A stretch of 64,000 nucleotides of DNA from DATFXM01 sp035315885 (GTDB lineage: Bacteria > Acidobacteriota > Blastocatellia > UBA7656): positions 1-64,000 of the forward strand of contig DATFXM010000008.1 of assembly GCA_035315885.1 (NCBI GenBank), read 5' to 3'. Both the position numbers and the translations under genes were made by a program. Under the pieces are notes generated by a model. That model saw only the letters and a program-made list of their open reading frames with translations, was not told the DNA's origin and ran no database searches. Shown here one piece after another: positions 16,786-24,553 of this stretch (the stretch's first letter is position 1; each line of letters begins with the position of its first letter).

Positions 16786-18690
16786 TCACAAAATCTCCCG
16801 TTCGTTGCCGATGCGCCGTGTGATACGTTCACGGTCCAGATACTCGAGCAGCGGTATCGCGTGCTTGCGAGTCAACCCGCCGGTGATCTCCTTGAAGACC
16901 GCGACATCGATCTTCGCTGCCTTCGACTTCTGCGCGCGGACCTTGGCCTTCAAGTCTTCGATCGAGTCGGCGTGAAAAACCATGTCTCCAATTCGTACGA
17001 CCTTCTTTTCAATCAACAGCAAGTCGTAAAGCTTTCTCGCCAACGGTAGCGGAATGCCCGCGCCGCCGGCCGATTCTTCCAGCGTGCCGGCCTGCAGCCC
17101 CGCAGCCTTGAGTGCATTCTCGAGCTTCGCCTTTGAAACCGCATCGGAGTCCGACAACTCTGGTCGATGCGACCACAGCCGCAGGATATCTCGCTCGGCC
17201 GCGATTCTACCTTCTTCCTGAAGACGCGAGATCACCGCTCTAAACACTTCAGGCCTCGCGTGACCGAACACTCGAACGCGCACTTCCTCCCGAGCGAGTC
17301 CAAGCGAAAGAGGTTCGCGCTTGTGATGGTTCTCCAGCATTTCTATTACTGAGGCCGCAAGCTTCTGGTAAGCATCCGCCGATAGCAGCAGCAATGGATT
17401 GGTGCCGGTCTGCAGCGCCTTCCCCGAAGCGATCAGGGTATTGGCGCGTTGGGCGATCTCCAAGTCGGTAGCTCCGGTGCGCTCGGCGATTTCTTTCGCG
17501 CTGAGCCCATGGGCGCCCGACAAACCGACGAACACGTGAAGCTGCGCAGCAGCATCGGCCGCTTCGATGTTCTTCAGCGTAATAGCAACTGCGACGTCCC
17601 TTATCCGGTGCTTTGGCGCGAGGCCATCCAGAACGACTCCGCCGCCAATTGTCACCTGCGGCGAGTAACTGCGGATGATGAACCTGTCGCCCGGGATCGC
17701 AGTTATCGGCTCCTCCAGCCTGAGTTGCGCAAGACCCGCACCGCCGGGTTGAATGCTTGCTTCACCTCCAAGCACAATCACCCTCGACATCACCTCTGCC
17801 GTCCCGTGATGCAGCCGCACTCGCGCACGATGACCCAGAGGGCGCGGCGCGCTGGGCAGCAGTTCGAGACGGACATCGATCATAGAAGTACCGCGAAGTC
17901 TCCCGGCGGGTGCAAGAACGCTGCCCCGCTGAACCTGTTCGACATTGATGCCCTGCAGGTTGATGGCCGTGCGCTGGCCCGCTGTAGCCAGATCCGTATC
18001 TCTGCCGTGAACCTGAACGTTTCGAGCACGCGTTCGCAGCGCTTCAGGCAGGACTTCAAGTTCATCGCCCGTTCGAATCTCACCGGCGACGAGGGTGCCG
18101 GTGACCACGGTGCCAAATCCTTTGATCGAGAAGGCGCGATCAATGGGCAATCGAGCGATGGCGGTCCCTGCCTTCGACTCGATGCGTGACGTAAGCTCTA
18201 CGAGCGCGGTTTTGAGGTCATGGATTCCCGCGCCTGTTTTGGAGCTCACGGGGATGACTGGAGCTCCTGCAAGAAAGGAGCCTGCAACAAATTCCTCAAC
18301 TTCGGAGCGGGCAAGCTCGAGCAGGTCTGAGTCGACCATATCCGATTTGGTCAGAGCGATCAGTCCCGATTTCAAGTGCAACAGCTTGCAGATGTCGAAG
18401 TGTTCTCGCGTCTGCGGCATCACCGATTCGTCCGCCGCTACGACAAGCATCACCAGGTCCAATCCGTGCGCACCGGCTAGCATGTTCTTTACGAAGCGCT
18501 CGTGACCCGGCACGTCAACAAACCCGAACTCGTAGTCTCCGATGGCAAGGTCGGCAAAACCGATGTCGATGGTAATGCCGCGTTGCTTTTCCTCTTTCAA
18601 TCGGTCTGCGTCGATTCCGGTCAGGGCCTTGACGAGCGCCGTTTTGCCGTGGTCTATGTGTCCGGCAGTTCCTACAATGATGTGCTTCAT
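16786..18690 (-). CDS. selB: Selenocysteine-specific translation elongation factor SelB
   Basis: 634 residues. The N-terminal GTPase has G1 GTAGHIDHGKTALVKALTG, the switch segment KEEKQRGITIDIGFA, G3 DVPGHERFVKNM and G4 LTKSD. EF-Tu-like domains follow (RAFSIKGFGTVVTGTLVAG), then C-terminal winged-helix repeats (about 380-634) that bind the SECIS hairpin of selenoprotein mRNAs. It delivers Sec-tRNA to UGA codons, so the organism probably makes selenoproteins. selA, selC and selD are not in the window and I recognised no selenoprotein gene here. No SD is visible before the ATG; the upstream bases are repeat DNA. Confidence 0.95.
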   Translation of the reverse strand: MKHIIVGTAGHIDHGKTALVKALTGIDADRLKEEKQRGITIDIGFADLAIGDYEFGFVDVPGHERFVKNMLAGAHGLDLVMLVVAADESVMPQTREHFDICKLLHLKSGLIALTKSDMVDSDLLELARSEVEEFVAGSFLAGAPVIPVSSKTGAGIHDLKTALVELTSRIESKAGTAIARLPIDRAFSIKGFGTVVTGTLVAGEIRTGDELEVLPEALRTRARNVQVHGRDTDLATAGQRTAINLQGINVEQVQRGSVLAPAGRLRGTSMIDVRLELLPSAPRPLGHRARVRLHHGTAEVMSRVIVLGGEASIQPGGAGLAQLRLEEPITAIPGDRFIIRSYSPQVTIGGGVVLDGLAPKHRIRDVAVAITLKNIEAADAAAQLHVFVGLSGAHGLSAKEIAERTGATDLEIAQRANTLIASGKALQTGTNPLLLLSADAYQKLAASVIEMLENHHKREPLSLGLAREEVRVRVFGHARPEVFRAVISRLQEEGRIAAERDILRLWSHRPELSDSDAVSKAKLENALKAAGLQAGTLEESAGGAGIPLPLARKLYDLLLIEKKVVRIGDMVFHADSIEDLKAKVRAQKSKAAKIDVAVFKEITGGLTRKHAIPLLEYLDRERITRRIGNEREIL

Positions 18691-18701
18691 GGGGAGTTGG
18701 G

Positions 18702-18770
18702 TATTGAGTTCTGAGTACTGAGTTCTGAGTATGAACTCTTAACGCGAAGACGCCAAGACGCCAGAACGCT
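18702..18770. repeat. Heptamer tract plus GACGCC repeat between rfaE2 and selB
   Basis: 18702-18730 is TGAGTTC/TGAGTAC heptamers on the plus strand. 18743-18770 contains a second, different short repeat (GACGCCAAGACGCCAGAACGC). Both lie in the 94-base spacer between two minus-strand genes. Confidence 0.6.
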
Positions 18771-18784
18771 AGACCGTAGTCAAC

Positions 18785-19261
18785 TCAGTCACAAGACTCT
18801 CTGATCCGATTGAGTATCTCGCTTGTCGAGGATCCTTCAACGTAACCCAGCGACATCACCTTCCCGCCCGCGGCTTCGACTTCAGCGCGCCCGATGATCT
18901 GCTCGATAGGCCAATCGCCGCCTTTCACCAGAATATCCGGCAGCAAGGCCCGGATCACTTCGCGTGGATTCTCTTCGTCGAAGATCAAAACATAGTCTAC
19001 GGCGGCGAGGGCCGAAATCACTTCTGCCCGATCCCGCTCTTCGAGAATCGGACGGCCGGCTCCCTTCAGGGCGCGAACTGAGCGGTCGCTGTTTAACGCT
19101 ACGATCAAAACATCGCCCCGATCCCGCGCATCTTTAAGGTAGCGAACGTGACCTCGATGAAGGAGATCAAAACAACCGTTGGTGAAGACTACACGCTTGC
19201 CTTCGTTGCGCAGCCGTTCGCGCTCCTGCTTCATTGTCTCGAGATCCACAACTCGACCCAT
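18785..19261 (-). CDS. rfaE2: D-glycero-beta-D-manno-heptose 1-phosphate adenylyltransferase (HldE C-domain type)
   Basis: 158 residues from the ATG at 19261. An upstream GTG at 19309 is possible, but MGRVVDLETMKQ matches the usual family start. VVFTNGCFDLLHRGHVRYL carries the nucleotidyltransferase HxGH motif (HRGH). VALNSDRSVRALKGAGRPI, VKGGDWPIEQIIG and EGSSTSEIL (SSTxI) are conserved in RfaE domain II. It makes ADP-heptose for the LPS inner core. The kinase domain is not fused and must be encoded elsewhere. Together with the SIS isomerase at 16 kb it points to core sugar synthesis. Confidence 0.93.
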   Translation of the reverse strand: MGRVVDLETMKQERERLRNEGKRVVFTNGCFDLLHRGHVRYLKDARDRGDVLIVALNSDRSVRALKGAGRPILEERDRAEVISALAAVDYVLIFDEENPREVIRALLPDILVKGGDWPIEQIIGRAEVEAAGGKVMSLGYVEGSSTSEILNRIRESCD

Positions 19262-19372
19262 GGCGAGCCACTCTAGCACATTCGTCGAGAGATAACGCAA
19301 CCGGCCCACTTACACCGCGTTCGATACCTTGACGGAAATCGCTCGCTGGAGAGGGCCTGCAGACTCGCGGAC

Positions 19373-20314
19373 GTGTTACGCTACACCATCACAATTCTGA
19401 AGACGGCGTGGTCGAGTCCCAATGCGATTGTTCGAATCGTCAGAATATTGATTTGCGTAGTTGTTGTTTGCGTGTTGCTGATCATGTCTTTTGAAGACAA
19501 GCTTATCTACTTCCCGGAAAAATACCCATCGGGTCTTTGGAATGTAGCCGAGACCTCAGGCAGGAATTCGGCCGGGCTCGCAGACAGAGCCGTAGTCCCG
19601 CGAATCGAGGATTGCTCGTTTAGAACTGCCGACGGATTTACGCTTCACGGTTGGTACGCAACACCGGTCATGAAGAATGGCGATAGCTTTGAACCTCTCC
19701 AATCGAAGAAGGTGATGATTTGGTTTCACGGCAACGCTGGAAACATTACGCATCGCTACGACATGATGCGAATGCTGATCAGCCTGCCGGTGGAGATTTT
19801 CATGCCGGACTATCGAGGCTACGGTCGTAGCGAGGGCTCACCGACCGAATCGGGGCTGTATCTGGACGCAAGCGCTGCGTGGGATTATCTAACAGTCGAG
19901 CGAGGCATCGACCCGAAGCGAATCGTGATTTTCGGGAAGTCTCTCGGAGGCGCAGTAGCGGTGGATCTCGCATCGAGGGTCGACTGCGCCGGCTTGATCG
20001 TGCAGTCAAGTTTCACATCGGCCTCAGCAGTCGCATCGCACGTACTGCCGCTGTTCCCAACGGTTTTTCTGCACACCAAACTGGATTCTCTTTCAAAAAT
20101 CCGAAACGTTCGATGTCCCAAATTGTTCATTCACAGTCGCGCGGATGAGGTGATTCCATTCAAGCTGGGTTGGAAGTTGTACGAAGCGGCGCCCGAACCT
20201 AAGGAGTTCTATGAAGTACAAGGTGCGCCGCACAACACAACCTACCTGGTTGGCGGTCAGGCCTACCTTGAGGCGTTGCGGAGCTTCATAACTGCAGTAG
20301 GCAGTAGGCAGTAG
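19373..20314 (+). CDS. Alpha/beta hydrolase, membrane-anchored BEM46/YfhR-like
   Basis: 313 residues from GTG 19373. A single hydrophobic anchor (IVRILICVVVVCVLLIMSF) at about residues 20-40 precedes the hydrolase domain. MIWFHGNAGN is the oxyanion-hole segment, GKSLGGAVAV holds the nucleophilic serine in a GxSxG context, SRADEVIPF holds the acid and GAPHN the histidine. Substrate unknown; the family includes lipases, peptidases and acyltransferases. The C-terminus AVGSRQ and the TAG stop are read from a GTAGGCA heptamer repeat, so the natural end may have been altered by repeat insertion. Confidence 0.85.
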   Translation: MLRYTITILKTAWSSPNAIVRIVRILICVVVVCVLLIMSFEDKLIYFPEKYPSGLWNVAETSGRNSAGLADRAVVPRIEDCSFRTADGFTLHGWYATPVMKNGDSFEPLQSKKVMIWFHGNAGNITHRYDMMRMLISLPVEIFMPDYRGYGRSEGSPTESGLYLDASAAWDYLTVERGIDPKRIVIFGKSLGGAVAVDLASRVDCAGLIVQSSFTSASAVASHVLPLFPTVFLHTKLDSLSKIRNVRCPKLFIHSRADEVIPFKLGWKLYEAAPEPKEFYEVQGAPHNTTYLVGGQAYLEALRSFITAVGSRQ

Positions 20315-20455
20315 GCAGTTTCGGGTTTAGCGTTTAGGGTTCCGGGTTTCGGGTTCGTTTGATTCAGTAGTCGTCCTCGAGCATTGCCCGCCATTCGAGT
20401 CTCTATCTGACGAACCCAAAAACCCTAAACCCGAAACCCGAAACCCGAAACCCTG
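20293..20455. repeat. GTAGGCA/GGGTTTA inverted repeat element, copy 1
   Basis: GTAGGCA heptamers (20293-20319) overlap the hydrolase 3' end. GGGTTTA/GGGTTTC heptamers run to 20355, then a 62-base core at 20356-20417, then complementary AAACCCG/AAACCCT heptamers to 20452. The core is nearly identical (5 differences in 62 by eye) to 33451-33512 and has internal CTCGAG-type inverted repeats. The complementary arms would fold the whole element into one long hairpin. Confidence 0.85.
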
Positions 20456-20460
20456 ATGTC

Positions 20461-20507
20461 CACCATTTACTATTCACTATTCACCAATTACGATTGACCA
20501 TTTACGA
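20461..20507. repeat. ACTATTC-type heptamer tract upstream of lysS
   Basis: Contains tandem TTTACTATTCACTATTCACC and degenerate repeats (ATTACGATTGACCATTTACGAT) immediately after the GTAGGCA/GGGTTTA element. It occupies the region where a lysS promoter would be expected. Confidence 0.5.
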
Positions 20508-20532
20508 TCTCTTTTGAAGACGGAGACGCTCA

Positions 20533-22095
20533 ATGCAAGAGGACCAAACCGGGCCCGCACCTCAGGAACCAGGCGACCAGATTCGAGAACGACAGAATTC
20601 GCTCGAGAACATAGCAAAACTCGGCCTCGACCCTTATCCGCACAAGTTTGAACGCACTCATACCATCAGCGACATAGCCCGCGATTACACGTCCAAATCC
20701 TTCGACGACCTGCAGACGCTGAACATTCAAGCAAAGGTCGCCGGACGCGTGCACGCGATAAACAAAATGGGCAAAGCGGCATTCATTCGATTCACCGACG
20801 GGAAGGAGCTGTTGCAGATCTATCTTCGATCCAACGAAGTCGATGAAGAAACCTGGTCGCTGTTCAAACTCCTGGACCTCGGCGACCTGATCGGCGTGGA
20901 AGGCGTCCTGTTCAAAACGAAAACCGGAGAGCTTTCGATCCACGCCAAGTCCGTCACGTTCCTCGCGAAGGCGCTGTTGCCCCCGCCCGACAAGTACTAC
21001 GGACTTGAGGACGTCGAAATCAGGTATCGACAACGGTATGCGGACCTCATCGCAAACCGGGACGTGCGAGTGGTGTTTGAAAAACGCTCGGAGACGATTC
21101 GATTGATCAGGAAGTTCTTCGACGAGCGCTCGTACATCGAAGTCGAGACCCCGATGCTCACACCGCTTCCGACAGGCGCAACGGCGCGCCCCTTCACCAC
21201 CCATCACAACGCGCTCGATATCGACCTGTATGCGCGAATCGCGCCGGAGCTTTACCTGAAGCGTCTGATCGTCGCCGGCTTCGAACGCGTCTACGAAATC
21301 AATCGCAACTTCCGCAATGAGGGCATAGACCGCTCGCACAATCCGGAATTCACGATGCTCGAGTTTTATCAGGCCTACTCGGACTACTCCGAGCTCATTG
21401 AAATGACTGAGGAGCTTATTTCGGGACTCGCAGCGCAGATTTGCCAGGCCGATCACGTTCAATACGGAGAAGATAAAATCGAGTTTCGACGACCGTGGCA
21501 GCGGCTCACGATGAGAGAGGCAATCCGGACCTACTGGCCGGCGAGCGAGAGTCCACCGGCTCTGGAAGACATCTCGTCGCTCGAGGGGGTGATCGCCGCG
21601 TTTGATCGAAGTGAGATTTCCGCCGAGCTTCAGAGTTCTCCGGAGGGAAGAAAGAGACTGCAGGCGATCAGGTCGATGGACTATGGACACGCGCTTGGCG
21701 AATTGTTCGCGCAAGTCGTGGAGCCCCGGTTGATCAACCCTACGTTTATAACAGAGTTTCCGACTGAGCTGTCACCGCTCTCAAAACAGAGCGAGAACGA
21801 TCCGCGATTTGTAGATCGTTTTGAGCTGTTCATAGCGACGATGGAGATCGCAAACGGCTTCTGTGAGATCAACAGCCCGGCCGATCAACGAAGCCGGTTT
21901 GAAGCGCAGATGAAGCTGCGCGAGCGCGGCGACGAAGAGGCGATGGTCATCGACGAGGACTACATACGAGCGCTCTCGTACGGTATGCCTCCGACGGCGG
22001 GCGAGGGTATTGGCATAGATCGTCTGGTGATGTTGTTAACCGGCCAGCGATCAATTCGGGACGTGATTCTGTTCCCGCATATGAGACCCGAGTAA
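20533..22095 (+). CDS. lysS: Lysyl-tRNA synthetase, class II
   Basis: 520 residues. An OB-fold anticodon-binding domain (about 50-160; VAGRVHAINKMGKAAFIRF) is followed by the class II catalytic core. Motif 2 is ERVYEINRNFRNEGIDRSHN and motif 3 is GEGIGIDRLVMLLTG, with the family ending RDVILFPHMRPE. It charges tRNA-Lys in the cytoplasm. The ATG at 20533 has GGAG 9-12 bases upstream. Length is normal for the class II enzyme. A heptamer repeat starts immediately after the stop. Confidence 0.97.
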   Translation: MQEDQTGPAPQEPGDQIRERQNSLENIAKLGLDPYPHKFERTHTISDIARDYTSKSFDDLQTLNIQAKVAGRVHAINKMGKAAFIRFTDGKELLQIYLRSNEVDEETWSLFKLLDLGDLIGVEGVLFKTKTGELSIHAKSVTFLAKALLPPPDKYYGLEDVEIRYRQRYADLIANRDVRVVFEKRSETIRLIRKFFDERSYIEVETPMLTPLPTGATARPFTTHHNALDIDLYARIAPELYLKRLIVAGFERVYEINRNFRNEGIDRSHNPEFTMLEFYQAYSDYSELIEMTEELISGLAAQICQADHVQYGEDKIEFRRPWQRLTMREAIRTYWPASESPPALEDISSLEGVIAAFDRSEISAELQSSPEGRKRLQAIRSMDYGHALGELFAQVVEPRLINPTFITEFPTELSPLSKQSENDPRFVDRFELFIATMEIANGFCEINSPADQRSRFEAQMKLRERGDEEAMVIDEDYIRALSYGMPPTAGEGIGIDRLVMLLTGQRSIRDVILFPHMRPE

Positions 22096-22204
22096 GTGCT
22101 GAGTGCTTAGTGCTGAGTTTTTCTTCTAGCATGTCGATCCCTAAAGTTGTGTGTCGCGCAAGAAAAACTCAGGACTCAGCACTGAGGACTCAGCACTCAG
22201 CACT
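22096..22204. repeat. Heptamer inverted repeat between lysS and lolC
   Basis: The left arm, AGTGCTGAGTGCTTAGTGCTGA, starts at the lysS stop. The right arm (22163-22204) is a long run of ACTCAGG/ACTCAGC heptamers ending six bases before the lolC ATG. It leaves no purine-rich SD for lolC. Confidence 0.75.
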
Positions 22205-22209
22205 TAATC

Positions 22210-23457
22210 ATGCCTTTTGAACTCTTCATTGCTGTTCGCTATCTCAAGGCGAAGCGCAAGCAGGTGATGATTTCAGTCATCACGGTCATCGCTGTCTGCG
22301 CCGTCGCGGCGGGAGTTGCCTCGCTGATAACGGTGCTCGCTATGATGACCGGTTTCAGAGATGACTTTCAGCAAAAAATTCTCGCGGGTACCGCACACTT
22401 GAATCTCACGCGGAAGGCCCGCGAGCCCATGCCCGAATACCGTGAGTTAGTGGCGAAGCTGTCGAAGCTCCCCCACATCCGCACCGCGTCCGCTACCGTC
22501 TATCAGCGAGTGCTGATCCAGGGCTCGAACGACACAGACGGGGCGATTCTGAAAGGTGTAGATTTGTCTGCGCCTCGTAACGCAAGCGAGGTCTTTCAGT
22601 TCAACGTGGAGGGCGACCCCGACAGCATCGGACAGTTGGAGACAGATCCGGATACCGGCTCTCGAATCGATCACATCATCGTAGGTCGAGGTCTTGCGCA
22701 GCACGTAGGGCTCAAAGTTGGCGAGCTTGCGACGATCATCTCACCACAGGGACATTTGACTCCGGTTGGAGTTGCGCCACGGTACACCGAGTTTCGAGTC
22801 ACGGGAATCTTTGAATCGGGACTGGAGGACTACGATCAGACGTGGGCTTATATCTCGCTGGACGCGGCGGAGAAAATCGCCGGAGAGGAAGACGTCGCCG
22901 AAGTCATACAGATGAAGGTAGACGATGTCGATAGCGTCAAGGAAATCGGCCGGCAGGTAATGCGGGCCGTGGGCGACAACTACAGCGTTCAGGACTGGCA
23001 GGATTTGAATGCGCCGATCTACAGCGCCCTGAGTTACGAAAAATATCTATCGGGTATCGCGCTTCTGATCGTGATAGGCATTGCTGCGCTGAACATCATC
23101 ACCGTGCTGATAATGATCGTGATGGAGAAGCAGAGGGACATCGCGGTTCTGAAGTCGATGGGTGCCACGAGCCGCAGCGTGATGTATCTGTTCATGCTTC
23201 AAGGTGTGATCATCGGCGCGGTTGGAATGGTGCTGGGTACGGTGATTGGTACGTCTTTTTGCTACCTTGCCAACACGCGGCACTGGATCAAGCTGCCGGT
23301 CGGGGCTTACGCGCTGGACTACTTGCCATTTCATGCTAATGTGCGCGACGTTGTAATCGTAGCGACGGTGACGCTGGCCATCAGCTTCCTTTCTACGGTA
23401 TTCCCTTCCTGGACCGCAGCTCGCCTGGACCCGGTGGAGGCGCTTCGATATGAGTAA
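22210..23457 (+). CDS. lolC: Lipoprotein-releasing ABC transporter permease (LolC/LolE family)
   Basis: A 415-residue protein with four membrane segments: one near residues 17-45 (ISVITVIAVCAVAAGVASLI) and three at the C-terminus (about 270-400). A periplasmic MacB-like domain lies between. It ends SWTAARLDPVEALRYE, the typical FtsX/LolC terminus. With LolD it extracts lipoproteins from the inner membrane and passes them to LolA. A single permease gene suggests a homodimer (LolF-like) or a second permease elsewhere. lolD follows downstream after a repeat. The start lies directly behind repeat DNA. Confidence 0.92.
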   Translation: MPFELFIAVRYLKAKRKQVMISVITVIAVCAVAAGVASLITVLAMMTGFRDDFQQKILAGTAHLNLTRKAREPMPEYRELVAKLSKLPHIRTASATVYQRVLIQGSNDTDGAILKGVDLSAPRNASEVFQFNVEGDPDSIGQLETDPDTGSRIDHIIVGRGLAQHVGLKVGELATIISPQGHLTPVGVAPRYTEFRVTGIFESGLEDYDQTWAYISLDAAEKIAGEEDVAEVIQMKVDDVDSVKEIGRQVMRAVGDNYSVQDWQDLNAPIYSALSYEKYLSGIALLIVIGIAALNIITVLIMIVMEKQRDIAVLKSMGATSRSVMYLFMLQGVIIGAVGMVLGTVIGTSFCYLANTRHWIKLPVGAYALDYLPFHANVRDVVIVATVTLAISFLSTVFPSWTAARLDPVEALRYE

Positions 23458-23461
23458 GAGG

Positions 23462-23817
23462 AGTGAAGGGGCGAGCCGGAGACGCGGGACGCGGGGAAGA
23501 GCGAATGGGCGAAGGGCGAAAAGGAGAGGTCGCATCGACACTCGCTGAGTGAAAGACGACGATAACATCGTGAGCAAAGATGGACAGCAACATCTCTCTG
23601 GAGTCTCGAGCACCGAGAGACTGTCGACAGAAGAGGGAACATCGGCGGAGCTGAGCGCGCTGCACGAACGGAGAGCGTCAATCGAAGGCAGCGCCGCAGG
23701 AACGGTGGGCACTTCACCGGACCGCCCGGACTCTGGAGACGCCAACGCCGACGTCGCCCCTTCGCCCCTTCGCCCCTTCGCCCCTTCGTCTTCGCCCCTT
23801 TCGACTTCGCACTTCCC
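23462..23817. repeat. Octamer inverted repeat spanning the lolD 5' region
   Basis: The left arm (23462-23528) has GGGGCGAGCCGGAGACGCGG and GCGAATGGGCGAAGGGCGAA units. The right arm (23752-23817) has four CGCCCCTT octamers and CTTCGCCCCTTTCGACTTCG. The right arm lies inside the only open frame leading into lolD, so repeat DNA is apparently translated or the start is missing. Confidence 0.7.
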
Positions 23818-24496
23818 CGAATCTGCTTCGCGATACGTAATCGCTGAGAATCTCGGCAAGACCTATCAAACGGGCCGCAATCGCGTGGTTGTGTTTGAGG
23901 GTCTGGATTTCCAGATAGCTCGCCGCGAGATGGTGGCGATCGTCGGACCCTCCGGTTCTGGAAAATCGACGTTATTACACCTGTTAGGAGGACTAGATCG
24001 GCCAACGCGGGGAACCGTGAAAGTCGGCGAATTTGACATCGCAAAACTCGCTGATGTAGACTTGGCTCGGTTTCGCAACAGGGAGATTGGTTTCATCTTC
24101 CAATTTCATCACCTGCTGCCCGAGTTCACAGCTATTGAAAACGTTATGATGCCGCTGCTGATCTCACGGACGTCACACCAGGTCGCAAGTCAGCAGGCGG
24201 AATCAATGCTCGAAAGGGTTGGTCTAGCCGATCGATCGGTTCATCGACCGGGCGAGCTGTCAGGTGGCGAGCAGGCTCGCGTCGCACTTGCAAGGGCGCT
24301 GATCGGGTCACCGGGTTTACTGTTACTTGACGAACCAACCGGCGACCTCGACGCCAAAACGGGCGAGAGCATTCACGCACTGCTGAAGGAGATCCATCAG
24401 TCGCGAGGGCTGACCTCGATAGTCGTCACCCACAACGAGCGCCTGGCGGCCATTTGCGACAGAGTGCTCCATCTTGAGGATGGACGGCTGACCTAA
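23549..24496 (+). CDS. lolD: Lipoprotein-releasing ABC transporter ATPase LolD with repeat-derived N-terminal extension
   Basis: 315 residues as the longest ORF (GTG 23549). LolD homology begins only at about residue 95 (SRYVIAENLGKTYQTG). The ATPase is complete: Walker A IVGPSGSGKST (Lys139), the Q-loop in FIFQFHHLLPEF, signature ELSGGEQARVALARAL, Walker B LLLLDEPTGDLD and the switch histidine in VVTHNERL. The first ~90 residues are low-complexity (APSPLRPFAPSSSPLS) and are partly translated from the right arm of an octamer repeat. There is no ATG in frame before the core and GTG 23705 is an alternative start. Partner of the LolC-type permease 91 bases upstream. Confidence 0.88.
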   Translation: MKDDDNIVSKDGQQHLSGVSSTERLSTEEGTSAELSALHERRASIEGSAAGTVGTSPDRPDSGDANADVAPSPLRPFAPSSSPLSTSHFPESASRYVIAENLGKTYQTGRNRVVVFEGLDFQIARREMVAIVGPSGSGKSTLLHLLGGLDRPTRGTVKVGEFDIAKLADVDLARFRNREIGFIFQFHHLLPEFTAIENVMMPLLISRTSHQVASQQAESMLERVGLADRSVHRPGELSGGEQARVALARALIGSPGLLLLDEPTGDLDAKTGESIHALLKEIHQSRGLTSIVVTHNERLAAICDRVLHLEDGRLT

Positions 24497-24553
24497 GCGG
24501 CTGGACTCGTTAAGAGGAGTTTCGGTCCGTCTTTTGCTCTTGCGGATGCACAT

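Noticed and set aside
19428..19445. GTTCGAATC resembling a tRNA T-loop
   Set aside because: It lies inside the alpha/beta hydrolase gene with no acceptor stem or anticodon arm around it.
20530..21714. 394-codon open frame antisense to lysS
   Set aside because: Shadow of lysS codon usage; Arg/Val-rich product with no domain.
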